Made by a program: the position numbers and the translations under genes | Part shown: positions 25,515-32,862 of the stretch, piece after piece | Position numbering within the stretch: position 1 is the stretch's first letter | Layout: every line of letters begins with the position of its first letter | Source: Pseudomonadota bacterium | GTDB lineage: Bacteria; Desulfobacterota; Binatia; Binatales; Binataceae | Length of the DNA: 35,892 bases | Reading direction: 5' to 3' | NCBI GenBank assembly: GCA_021324455.1 | Contig: JAJPJA010000153.1 | Coordinates: 1-35,892 of the forward strand | Notes under the pieces: generated by a model | The model's input: the letters and a program-made list of their open reading frames with translations, nothing else | Told to the model about the DNA's origin: nothing | The model's database searches: none

Positions 25515-26771
25515 TTGGAACTGACACGACTTAAAGGCTTTCAGGATCTGCTTGGGACGCAGGCGCAAACCCTGGCTTACGTCGAAGCGCGGGCGCGCCT
25601 GCTGATGGAGCGCTATGGCGTGAGCGAGATCAAGATCCCGATGCTGGAGCGCATCGAACTTTACCAGCGCTCCACCGGCGAGACCTCGGAAATCGTCTCC
25701 AAGCAGATGTACACCTTCAGCGACCGCGACGAAGCCGGCACCACGCTCGCCCTGCGTCCGGAGGGCACCCCCGGCGTGGTCCGCGCCTATATCGAAGCCG
25801 GGATGGATCGTTCCGATCCGGAGCAGCGGTTCTTTTACGCCGGGCCGATGTTCCGGCGCGAGCGGCCGCAGAAAGGACGCTACCGGCAGTTCAATCAGTT
25901 TGGGGTTGAGGTGTTCGGCCGCGCCGACCCCGCCTGCGACGCGGAACTGCTGGTGATGATCGACGACTTGCGCCGCGACCTCGGACTGGAGTTCCAATTC
26001 GAGCTCAATTCTCTGGGGCATGCCGGATGCCGTCCGGCGTTCCGCGCCGCCGTGCTCGAATACGGCCGCCGGCACTGGGACGAATTGTGCCGCGATTGTC
26101 ATGAACGGCTGGAACGCAATCCCCTGCGCCTGCTCGATTGCAAAATCGACGTCAGGCTGGCCGAGCAGGCGCCCAGAAGCCTCGATTACCTGTGCGCGGA
26201 ATGCCGCGCGCATTTCGATACCGTCCTCGATTTGATCGGCGCCGCCGGCGTGCGCTTCGTGGTCAACCCGCGCATCGTGCGCGGACTGGATTACTACATG
26301 CGCACCACCTTCGAGATCACCTCGACCAACCTCGGCGCACAGAATGCCGTCGTCGCCGGCGGACGCTACGACGGACTGGTGGAAGTACTGGGCGGCGCGC
26401 CGGTGCCCGGTATCGGCTTCGCAATCGGGATGGAGCGGATGGCGCTGGCGTTGGAGGCCGCGCGGACGCCCCGCGCCGCCCTGCCGCGCATCGCCCTGAT
26501 TGCCCTGGGAGAGGCCGCCGTGCGCAAGGCGACGCAAATCGCCCGCGAGCTGCGCGCGATGCCGCTGCAGGTCGAGATGCTGTCGAGCGAGCGCAGCCTC
26601 AAGGCGCAGCTCAAGCGCGCCGACCGGATCGGGGCGAACTACGCCGTGATCGTGGGGCCGGACGAACTGGCGCGATCGGCGGCGCAGTTGCGCGATCTGG
26701 GCGCCAGCTCGCAGCGTGAAGTCAGCCTCGACCGGCTGGCGGCGGAGCTGTCGGCGGCGCGCGCGCAATAG
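25515..26771 (+). CDS. hisS: Histidyl-tRNA synthetase
   Basis: 418-aa class II synthetase. Motif 1 region begins LKGFQDLLGTQAQ; motif 2 has ALRPEGTPGVVRAYIE and FRRERPQKGRYRQFNQFGVE; the HisRS-specific loops are RIVRGLDYYMRTTFE (HisA) and GGRYDGLVEVLGG (HisB/motif 3), followed by GIGFAIGMERM and the anticodon-binding domain (about 325-410). The start is not clear: the frame is open into the hemerythrin gene, but homology starts at ELTRLKGF. I choose TTG at 25515, with GGA 9 bases upstream; CTG at 25521 is an alternative. It is followed 47 bp later by aspS, a common pair. Confidence 0.94.
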   Translation: MELTRLKGFQDLLGTQAQTLAYVEARARLLMERYGVSEIKIPMLERIELYQRSTGETSEIVSKQMYTFSDRDEAGTTLALRPEGTPGVVRAYIEAGMDRSDPEQRFFYAGPMFRRERPQKGRYRQFNQFGVEVFGRADPACDAELLVMIDDLRRDLGLEFQFELNSLGHAGCRPAFRAAVLEYGRRHWDELCRDCHERLERNPLRLLDCKIDVRLAEQAPRSLDYLCAECRAHFDTVLDLIGAAGVRFVVNPRIVRGLDYYMRTTFEITSTNLGAQNAVVAGGRYDGLVEVLGGAPVPGIGFAIGMERMALALEAARTPRAALPRIALIALGEAAVRKATQIARELRAMPLQVEMLSSERSLKAQLKRADRIGANYAVIVGPDELARSAAQLRDLGASSQREVSLDRLAAELSAARAQ

Positions 26772-26818
26772 CTATTTCGTCCGCGTCGGCACGCAGGTAT
26801 TGTTCCCGGTTAAGCTTT

Positions 26819-28612
26819 ATGACGACGAATTTCGATTTTTCACCGCTTCCGCCCTGGCCGCGCACCGATTATTGCGGCGCGCTGCGCGCGGCTGACGCGG
26901 GGCGGCAGGTCGGGCTGTGGGGATGGGTCGCGGCGCGGCGCGATCACGGCGGACTTATCTTTATCGACCTGCGCGACCGCGAAGGTATCGTGCAACTGGT
27001 GTTCAATCCTGAGCGCAATCCCGGCGCGCATGAAATCGCCCGCGCCCTGCGCATGGAGTATTACGTCGCCGCCAGGGGCGAGGTGGTGCGCCGCTCCGAC
27101 AGCACCGTCAACGCTCAGATTCCCACCGGTGAAATCGAGGTGGCGGTGGCGGAGGCGAAGACCCTCAACACCTCGCTGGCGCCGCCGTTTCCGTTGGGCG
27201 AAGGCGAGACCGGCAACGAGGAAGTGCGACTGCGCTATCGCTATCTGGATCTGCGCCGCCCCGAGATGCAGCGCAATCTGCGCCGGCGTCATCGCGCGGT
27301 GCGCGCCGTGCGCGACTACCTCGACGGCAACGGCTTCATCGATATCGAAACGCCCATCCTGTGGCGTCCGACGCCTGAGGGCGCGCGCGATTATTTGGTG
27401 CCCAGCCGCGTGAATCCGGGCAAATTCTACGCCCTGCCGCAATCGCCGCAGCTCCTCAAACAGCTCCTGATGATCGCCGGCTACGACCGCTACTACCAGA
27501 TCGCGCGCTGCTTCCGGGACGAGGATCTGCGCGCCAACCGTCAGCCCGAGTTCAGCCAGATCGATCTGGAGATGACCTGTCCGCGTCCCGACGACATCAT
27601 CGCGCTGGTCGAAGGGATGCTGGCGGCGGTGTATCGCGCGGTGGCCGCTATCGACGTCAAGCCGCCGTTCCCCCGCCTCACATACGCTGAGGCGATCGAT
27701 CGCTTCGGCAGCGACAAGCCCGACATGCGGTTTGACCTGGAGTTGAAACGGCTGGACCAGGCCTTTGCCGCAACCGCTTTCAAGGTGTTCGCCGAAGCGC
27801 TGGCGCGCGGCGAGAGTATCTACGGAATTCGCGTCCCTTCGACGATACAGCTGAGCCGCCGCGAGCTGGACGACATGGCCGAGGGACTCAAGGCGCGCCA
27901 GGGGCTGGGTCTGGCGTGGGCGAAAATTGCGGAGGGCGGATGGCAGGGGCCGGTGGCGAAATTTATCGACGACGCCGCACGCGCCCATTGCGGTCGCGTC
28001 GCCGGACTGCACCACGGCGATACCCTGCTGATGGTGGCCGGACGCCCGGGCAAGGTGCGTCCGACCCTGGGCGAGCTGCGGCTGCAGTTGGGCGACAAGT
28101 TCGGCCTGCGCAGCAACGAGCAACTGCGTTTTTTATGGGTGGTCGAATTTCCCCTGTTCGAATACAGCGACCAGGAGCGGCGGCTGGTGTCGGTCAATCA
28201 TCCGTTCACCGCGCCGCATCCGGACGACCTGGAACTGCTCCGATCCGATCCGCTCAAGGCGCGCGCGCTGGCTTACGACGTTGTGCTCAACGGCGAAGAA
28301 CTCGGCGGCGGATCCATTCGCATCCATAATCCGGACCTCCAGATGCGGGCGTTCGAGCTGCTGGGAATCGGCCGCGAGGAAGCACAGGAGAAGTTTGGCT
28401 TCCTGCTGGAGGCGCTCAGCTACGGCGCGCCGCCCCACGGCGGTATCGCCCTGGGCGTCGATCGGCTGGCGATGATGCTGTGCGGGACCGATTCGCTGCG
28501 CGACGTCATTGCGTTTCCCAAAACGCAGCGCGCGGTCGATCTGATGACCGGGGCGCCCACCGACGTCGATCCGCGCCAGCTCCGCGATTTGTCCATAAAG
28601 GTGATCAAATGA
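26819..28612 (+). CDS. aspS: Aspartyl-tRNA synthetase, probably non-discriminating
   Basis: 597-aa bacterial-type AspRS. OB-fold anticodon domain (1-120), catalytic core with SPQLLKQLLMIAGYDRYYQI and RCFRDEDLRANRQPEFSQID (motif 2), a GAD insertion domain (about 300-420), and motif 3 GGIALGVDRLAMML. In the OB-fold the loop reads RRDHGG, with His43 where E. coli has Leu (RRDLG); in Pseudomonas this His (His31) marks enzymes that also charge tRNA(Asn) with Asp. That agrees with gatCAB in the same window. The stop overlaps the start of the next gene (ATGA). Confidence 0.96.
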   Translation: MTTNFDFSPLPPWPRTDYCGALRAADAGRQVGLWGWVAARRDHGGLIFIDLRDREGIVQLVFNPERNPGAHEIARALRMEYYVAARGEVVRRSDSTVNAQIPTGEIEVAVAEAKTLNTSLAPPFPLGEGETGNEEVRLRYRYLDLRRPEMQRNLRRRHRAVRAVRDYLDGNGFIDIETPILWRPTPEGARDYLVPSRVNPGKFYALPQSPQLLKQLLMIAGYDRYYQIARCFRDEDLRANRQPEFSQIDLEMTCPRPDDIIALVEGMLAAVYRAVAAIDVKPPFPRLTYAEAIDRFGSDKPDMRFDLELKRLDQAFAATAFKVFAEALARGESIYGIRVPSTIQLSRRELDDMAEGLKARQGLGLAWAKIAEGGWQGPVAKFIDDAARAHCGRVAGLHHGDTLLMVAGRPGKVRPTLGELRLQLGDKFGLRSNEQLRFLWVVEFPLFEYSDQERRLVSVNHPFTAPHPDDLELLRSDPLKARALAYDVVLNGEELGGGSIRIHNPDLQMRAFELLGIGREEAQEKFGFLLEALSYGAPPHGGIALGVDRLAMMLCGTDSLRDVIAFPKTQRAVDLMTGAPTDVDPRQLRDLSIKVIK

Positions 28613-29334
28613 TTCAACCTTATCGGGTGAAAATGGCGCTCTGCGGGGCGCTCTTGCTGTGCGCTTCGTGCGCTCCGGCCTGGGTGCCGGTCATCGGCAA
28701 GAATCCTGACGTTCAGGTCCAGGCGGTGCGCTCGATAAAGCAGGTGCGGGTGCGCAGAATCGCCGTGATGCCGCCGATTGACGCGCCCGCGCCGGGCAGC
28801 ACGGTGGAGGAGGGCGCCAGCGATTCCCTCACCGCCGAGTTGCAGGCCAAGATGGCGCTGGACGCGGGATGGCAGATCGTGCCGGAAAGCGACGTCGCCG
28901 ACGCGATGCAGAAGATGCCGCCGACCAACGCCGCGGACCTCAGACAGAACGCCCTTGAACTGGGCCGTAAGACCCTGGCCGACGCGGTCTTGTACGGCGA
29001 AATCGAGACCTACAAGGAGCGCGTGGGCAGCGACTACGCCGCCTCCAGCCCGGCCTCGGTCGAGTTCACGCTGCATCTGCTCGACATCAAGAACGGCCAG
29101 GTGATCTGGAGCGCGCATTTCGCCAAGTCCCAGAAGTCGCTGAGCGAGAATGTCTTCGACGTGGTCGCCTTCGTTCAGAATTCCGGCCGCTGGGTCCGCG
29201 CCCATGAGATCGCGGCCGAAGGCGTGGACCAGGCCATCGAGGACCTGCACAAGAAACTCAACCTGCAAATGGAAGGTCCGTCCTTCCGTATTCCCGAATA
29301 CCAGGGCAAATATGAGAACCCGGCGACTCAGTAG
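28609..29334 (+). CDS. Envelope lipoprotein, CsgG/LpoB-like
   Basis: 241-aa lipoprotein: basic start, hydrophobic stretch and lipobox-like LCASC with Cys21. The mature part follows the CsgG/LpoB/DUF799-like plan: RRIAVMPPIDAP (strand), a helix with SDSLTAELQAKM, GWQIVPESDVADAM, then ADAVLYGEIETYKERVG, ASVEFTLHLLDIKNGQVIWSA and VDQAIEDLHKKL. Such proteins assemble in the periplasm or activate penicillin-binding proteins; the exact role is not known. The ATG lies inside the aspS stop (4-bp overlap) with AGGTG upstream, so it is translationally coupled to aspS. An in-frame start at 28480 inside aspS is unlikely. Confidence 0.82.
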   Translation: MIQPYRVKMALCGALLLCASCAPAWVPVIGKNPDVQVQAVRSIKQVRVRRIAVMPPIDAPAPGSTVEEGASDSLTAELQAKMALDAGWQIVPESDVADAMQKMPPTNAADLRQNALELGRKTLADAVLYGEIETYKERVGSDYAASSPASVEFTLHLLDIKNGQVIWSAHFAKSQKSLSENVFDVVAFVQNSGRWVRAHEIAAEGVDQAIEDLHKKLNLQMEGPSFRIPEYQGKYENPATQ

Positions 29335-29351
29335 CCGGCCGGAGGTCGCGC

Positions 29352-29861
29352 ATGAGTATCGATAATGCCAGCCAGGCGGCGCTGCGCATGCTGGCGGACA
29401 AGCAGGAAATCCACGAGGTGATGATGCGTTACTGCCGCGCGGTCGATCGCGTGGACGAGGAATTGCTGCGCAGCGTGTACCATCCCGACGCCATCGACAA
29501 CCATGGCCTGTTCAACGGCAAGGCGTCGGATTTCGTGCCCTGGTGTATTGAGCATTTGCGCGAGGCCTACACCGCAACCCAGCACTTTGTCGGCAACGAG
29601 TTGATTGAGATCGACGGCGACCGGGCATTCTGCGAATTCTACTTCGTCGCCTACCATCGCTATGAAAGGAAGGGCGAGCCGCGCCACATGAGCGCCGGCG
29701 GGCGCTACGTCGACCGCTGGGAGCGCCGCAACGGCGAGTGGCGTATCGCGGAGCGGAACGTGGTGGTCGACTGGCAGCGCGTGGATAAAGTGCACGAGCC
29801 CGCCGCCGGCAAGATCACCTTCGGCATCCGCTCGCGCGAGGATCTCGTCTATCAGCGCTGA
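29352..29861 (+). CDS. SnoaL-like (NTF2 fold) protein
   Basis: 169-aa protein of the SnoaL_4/NTF2-like fold. The first helix has DKQEIHEVMMRYCRAVDRVD, followed by SVYHPDAIDNHG, a beta sheet with GDRAFCEFYFVAYHRYERKG and SAGGRYVDRWERRNGEWRIAERNVVVDW. This pattern is shared with dehydratase/cyclase or isomerase homologues found in degradation clusters; catalytic His and Asp residues are possible in YHPDAID. Function unknown. GGAGG lies 8 bases before the ATG. It is 17 bp after the lipoprotein gene and probably in the same transcript. Confidence 0.87.
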   Translation: MSIDNASQAALRMLADKQEIHEVMMRYCRAVDRVDEELLRSVYHPDAIDNHGLFNGKASDFVPWCIEHLREAYTATQHFVGNELIEIDGDRAFCEFYFVAYHRYERKGEPRHMSAGGRYVDRWERRNGEWRIAERNVVVDWQRVDKVHEPAAGKITFGIRSREDLVYQR

Positions 29862-30054
29862 AAGTATCGGCGCCGGTCTCCCAATGCGGGGGATCTTTCC
29901 GATTTTTCCGCCGCACAAGCTGAAGGCGCCGGCGCTGTTTTGGCCCGCGCCGCCTGGCCGCCGGCACTAAGGCGCCGCGGGCAGAGATCCCGTGCGTCAA
30001 GGACAGGCACGGACGCGTGTTGCCGTTCTGAACGCTCGCCATCGCGCCCAAAAT

Positions 30055-30148
30055 TTGCGCCTCGAAACATAGTGCGGCTAAAATGTATCAACTACACAAA
30101 TTCGCGAACTACATTCGCGATGTACAGTTGGATTACATGCAAACTGTA
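30055..30148 (+). promoter_or_regulatory. AT-rich promoter/operator region of the 30.2-kb island
   Basis: TTGCGC (30055-30060) and TAAAAT (30079-30084) are 18 bases apart. Just downstream are two direct repeats of AACTACA plus TTCGCG (30090-30106 and 30107-30119), a dyad TACAT/ATGTA (30110-30124), and a 26-bp dyad with arms TACAGTT and AACTGTA (30123-30148). The stretch is much richer in A/T than its surroundings and looks like a phage-style operator. No bound regulator can be named. Confidence 0.45.
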
Positions 30149-30193
30149 TTTGCCGACCTTTTGCGGCGCGCGCTTCATTCCGTAAATCCCGTC

Positions 30194-30418
30194 ATGGGTG
30201 ATGGCTCGCGTCTGGCCAGCGATCTGTACTGCGCGTTGTGCCGATCGACGGGAGTGCATGAGGGCGCCGCGCTGCGCTGCGAGTGCTGGTGCCATGCGGC
30301 GCGCGCCGCCCTGGAGGCGGCGCGCGCAGGCGGCGGGGGGGCGGAGGCGGGCGGCGGGACGCGGCGGCTTTCGCCGCCGCGCCCCGCCGCCCGCCGGGGT
30401 ACGCGCAGCGCCGGCTGA
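30194..30418 (+). CDS. Small Cys-rich ORF in the palindrome island
   Basis: About 74 aa if started at ATG 30194; the frame is open from 30083. The first half has a Cys/His cluster that could bind metal (LYCALCRSTG ... LRCECWCHAA). The second half is low-complexity Ala/Gly/Arg/Pro and is encoded by two large hairpins. No family is recognised. The stop is followed in the same frame by the next ORF, so the two could be pieces of one gene split by a stop codon, or two genes. Coding status is uncertain: composition is dominated by the GC-rich inverted repeats. Confidence 0.4.
   Translation: MGDGSRLASDLYCALCRSTGVHEGAALRCECWCHAARAALEAARAGGGGAEAGGGTRRLSPPRPAARRGTRSAG
30299..30327. repeat. Hairpin 1 of the palindrome island
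   Basis: Perfect 12-bp stem (30299-30310 with 30316-30327) and 5-base loop CTGGA. It lies inside the small Cys-rich ORF. Confidence 0.8.
30346..30395. repeat. Hairpin 2 of the palindrome island
   Basis: Twenty-two of 23 positions pair: a 13-bp outer stem, one A-C mismatch, a 9-bp inner stem (CGCGGCGGC/GCCGCCGCG) and a TTTC loop (30369-30372). It lies inside the C-terminal codons of the small Cys-rich ORF. Confidence 0.85.
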
Positions 30419-30499
30419 CCGCCGCGCTGCGGTGTTGCCGGCGCGCCAGCACCGGATCGATCGTTGCGGCGCTGCAAAGGCGCCTGCGGCTGGAACACG

Positions 30500-31045
30500 A
30501 TGACGCGCAGGAAATCGGCGCTAAAGGGCCGCGCCCCGGGCGGCGCCGTACGGCGCCGCCCGGGGCGCGGCTTGGAGGCGGGCGGGGCGGCCGGCGCGGA
30601 CGCGCCGGCCGCCCCTCAGCACCCCTGCGCGGTGTGCGCCAGCCCCCATCGACGACGTATCGAACTGCGCCTGTTTCAGGGGGCCGCAGCGTCCCAGGCC
30701 CTCGCGGGCCTGGGACGCTGCGGCCTCGTTGCCGCCGACGTCTGCGGCCATTTCGAATCCGGCCATCTGGTCCCCGACTCCCGGCTTATTGTCGCCAGCT
30801 TGCTGGATTTGCTTGGAGAAGCGGCCCAGGGCAGCCGCGCTACGCGGGGGGCGACGCTGGCCGCGATTAACCAGAGCCACAAATTGAGACTCGAGGTGAT
30901 CAAACTCATCGCCGGCATCGCAAGCAATTCGGGAGGGGCCGGGCGCGGCGCCGCCCAGCCGATCAGTATGCTGCTGAGTGACGCCCAGGCGGGCGCGATG
31001 CGCAAGCTGGCCGCCGGTCGGAATAAGGAGCGAGGCCGTTGTTAG
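30500..31045 (+). CDS. Phage small-terminase-like Zn/HTH protein
   Basis: 181 aa from ATG 30500 (a TTG 12 codons earlier also fits). Residues 1-45 are basic, low-complexity and encoded by palindromes. From about 42 the pattern becomes that of small-terminase-like DNA-binding proteins: HPCAVCASPHRRRIEL, a helix-turn-helix region, GHFESGHL (Cx2C with Hx4H, likely zinc), then ATLAAINQSHKLRLEVIKLI and a late ISMLLSDAQAGAMRKL. In phages such proteins recognise DNA for packaging or act as regulators. The HTH segment is itself encoded by a 20-bp-stem hairpin. No other phage gene is nearby. Family assignment is by pattern memory and is moderate. Confidence 0.6.
   Translation: MTRRKSALKGRAPGGAVRRRPGRGLEAGGAAGADAPAAPQHPCAVCASPHRRRIELRLFQGAAASQALAGLGRCGLVAADVCGHFESGHLVPDSRLIVASLLDLLGEAAQGSRATRGATLAAINQSHKLRLEVIKLIAGIASNSGGAGRGAAQPISMLLSDAQAGAMRKLAAGRNKERGRC
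30528..30571. repeat. 44-bp perfect palindrome
   Basis: 22 bases on each side of the centre at 30549/30550 are exact reverse complements, with no spacer. The centre reads GGCGCCGTACGGCGCC. It lies near the 5' end of the terminase-like ORF. It is the longest perfect palindrome in the window. Confidence 0.95.
30584..30615. repeat. Hairpin 4 of the palindrome island
   Basis: Perfect 15-bp inverted repeat (GGGGCGGCCGGCGCG and its complement) separated by only two bases (GA, 30599-30600). It is 12 bp beyond the 44-bp palindrome and inside the same ORF. Confidence 0.92.
30682..30725. repeat. Hairpin 5 of the palindrome island
   Basis: Perfect 20-bp stem (30682-30701 with 30706-30725) with a 4-base loop TCGC. 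It covers the codons of the putative helix-turn-helix of the terminase-like ORF. Confidence 0.95.
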
Positions 31046-31218
31046 GCGCGAGCCGATGTCTCATCCGGTTTGAACCGCCGCACGCTTTGGTGCGCACGGT
31101 TTTTAGCGCGCCTTGTGTCGTCGTCATTTTTCCTCAGGTAAACGGAACCATCGCGATGGGCGTCCAACGGTGCGGAATTTGCTCATCGGCAATGGCGATG
31201 AGTTTGGGAGGAGACTTT

Positions 31219-31569
31219 ATGCGTAAAGCTTATAAGGCGATTGCGGCGTCGGCGATGGGGGCGCTGATGTTAGCCACGGTCGGATGCAGCGGGCAGGCGA
31301 TTACGCCCAGAGAAGAGGGTACCTTGGGCGGCGGCGTATTGGGCGCGGGCACTGGCGCGATTATCGGCGCCGCCGTGGGGCATCCGGCGGCCGGGGCGGC
31401 AATTGGCGGCGGTTTGGGCGCGCTGGGCGGCTATGCGGTCGGCAATGCGATGCAGAATCAGCAGGTACAGCAGCAGCAGACCGATCAGCAAATCTCGCAG
31501 CAGCAGCAGGAAATCGAGCAGCAGCGCCGCGAGCTGGAGCAGATGCGTCAGATGCAGCAGACCGAGTAG
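31219..31569 (+). CDS. Glycine-zipper lipoprotein (copy 1)
   Basis: 116-aa lipoprotein: signal peptide and lipobox ATVGC (Cys23). A glycine-zipper domain follows (GGGVLGAGTGAIIGAAVG, GAAIGGGLGALGGYAVG, about 38-80), probably membrane-inserting, and then a Gln/Glu-rich coiled coil (QQQQEIEQQRRELEQMRQ). It is closely similar to the protein at 33936-34289, both starting the mature part with CSGQ. Function unknown; the Gly-zipper_Omp/SlyB-like group maintains the outer membrane. GGAGGAG lies 6 bases before ATG 31219. Confidence 0.88.
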   Translation: MRKAYKAIAASAMGALMLATVGCSGQAITPREEGTLGGGVLGAGTGAIIGAAVGHPAAGAAIGGGLGALGGYAVGNAMQNQQVQQQQTDQQISQQQQEIEQQRRELEQMRQMQQTE

Positions 31570-31582
31570 AAAAGGCTGAAAC

Positions 31583-31607
31583 CGCCGCGGCATGCGTCGC
31601 CGCGGCG
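31583..31607 (+). terminator. Terminator after glycine-zipper lipoprotein copy 1
   Basis: CGCCGCGGC (31583-31591) pairs with GCCGCGGCG (31599-31607) around a 7-base loop, followed by TCTGGTTTGC and later TCTTTTG. It lies 13 bp after the stop codon. Confidence 0.65.
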
Positions 31608-31763
31608 TCTGGTTTGCGTGCGTCTTTTGCCAACGGAGAGAATCTTGCGATGGTGCAGTTGATTGAGGTCTATGGGGTTTGTCAATGATGATGGTATAGA
31701 CATGCCGACGCCCCGGCCGATCGACGCGGTCAGGCGATATTGAAGCGGCCAAAGGAGACCTCG

Positions 31764-32855
31764 ATGGACTTCGCTGTCTTTTACGAAATTCAGGTTGCCA
31801 ACCCGATTAAGAACCCGCAGCGGGAGTTCGAGGTCTTTCACGAAGTTCTGGCCCAGGTCGAACTCGCCGAGGAGATGGGATTCAAATACTTCTGGACCGT
31901 GGAACATCATTTTCAGCCCGGCTTCGCCCATTCCTCGGCGCCTGAGGTGATCTACGGTGCGGTCAGTCAGCGGACCAGCACGATGCGTATTGGGCATGGC
32001 GTGGTTTTGTTGCCCTTTCCGTACAACCATCCGGTACGCGTCGCGGAACGCCTGAACACGCTGGACATCCTGAGCAAGGGACGGCTGGAGGTGGGGACCG
32101 GCCGCTCGGGTACGGAAATCGAACTGGGCGGGTTTGGAATTCCGTACAACGAAACGCGGGCGCGATGGGAAGAGGCGCTGGACATCATTACCACCATATG
32201 GCGCGCGCCTGACGGCCGTTTTTCCTTCAAGGGCAAGTACTTCGATATTCCCGAGCGGACCATCGTTCCGCGCCAGTATCAAAAGCCGCATCCGCCGCTT
32301 TGGGTCGCCGCAACCAGCGAAGAGACCCATGGGCTGGCGGGCCGCATGGGTCTGGGGCTGCTCTCGTTTACCTTGCTGGTCAGCACGGAGCATCTGGGGC
32401 GGCGGATCCAGGCGTATCGCGACGGCCTTAAGGAGGCCAAACCCAAGGGGCAGTTCGTCAATCCGCGGGCGGCGGCGTTTTTCATGACGCATTGCGCGGC
32501 CACCGACCAGCAGGCCAAAGAGGAAGCCGAGCGGGCATTTCTTTCCTACGCGCGTACGACGCTGGCCACCGCGATCAAGGTTCCCAGCGGCGCTTCAGGC
32601 GAGAAGCGCTACGCGCACGCGCAGTTTGAGGCGGCGGAGCCCGACAAGCTCAGCATCGATTATCTCATCGACAACGACATGTGCATCGTCGGCAGCCCCG
32701 ACACCTGCATCCGCCAGATCGAGCGCATGCAGAGCATCCTGAATATGGATCAACTGCTGTGCATGATGCAGTTCTGGCCGATCCCGCATCAGAAGACCAT
32801 GAACTCGATCAAGCTGTTCGGGAAATACGTGATTCCGTATTTCTCGCCGGCATGA
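31764..32855 (+). CDS. LLM class flavin-dependent oxidoreductase
   Basis: 363-aa luciferase-like monooxygenase (bacterial luciferase/F420 or FMN TIM-barrel superfamily). Visible family features are MDFAVFYEIQV at the start, AEEMGFKYFWTVEHHF, RIGHGVVLLPFPYNHPVRVAE, LDILSKGRLEVGTGRSG, and PPLWVAATSEET. The near C-terminal VGSPDTCIRQIERM is the usual late motif. Substrate is unknown; large families of these occur in Binatota and Actinobacteria. Start ATG 31764 has AAAGGAGA 7 bases upstream; earlier in-frame codons lack one. It converges on the cyclase gene with a 7-bp gap. Confidence 0.93.
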   Translation: MDFAVFYEIQVANPIKNPQREFEVFHEVLAQVELAEEMGFKYFWTVEHHFQPGFAHSSAPEVIYGAVSQRTSTMRIGHGVVLLPFPYNHPVRVAERLNTLDILSKGRLEVGTGRSGTEIELGGFGIPYNETRARWEEALDIITTIWRAPDGRFSFKGKYFDIPERTIVPRQYQKPHPPLWVAATSEETHGLAGRMGLGLLSFTLLVSTEHLGRRIQAYRDGLKEAKPKGQFVNPRAAAFFMTHCAATDQQAKEEAERAFLSYARTTLATAIKVPSGASGEKRYAHAQFEAAEPDKLSIDYLIDNDMCIVGSPDTCIRQIERMQSILNMDQLLCMMQFWPIPHQKTMNSIKLFGKYVIPYFSPA

Positions 32856-32862
32856 TTGGGTG

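Noticed and set aside
25483..25524. 13-codon ORF (MNIYLINRNTAWN) overlapping the hisS start as a possible leader peptide
   Set aside because: No His run and no attenuator hairpin; the only promoter candidate (TTGCGA at 25456, -10 near 25479) would start transcription after its ATG.
26840..28123. A 427-codon frame antisense to aspS
   Set aside because: Shadow of aspS; low-complexity His/Gln/Arg/Ala composition and no ribosome-binding site.
30283..30870. Alternative 195-codon frame over the palindrome island
   Set aside because: Almost entirely Arg/Gly/Pro low complexity; the other frame carries the Cys/His and helical motifs.
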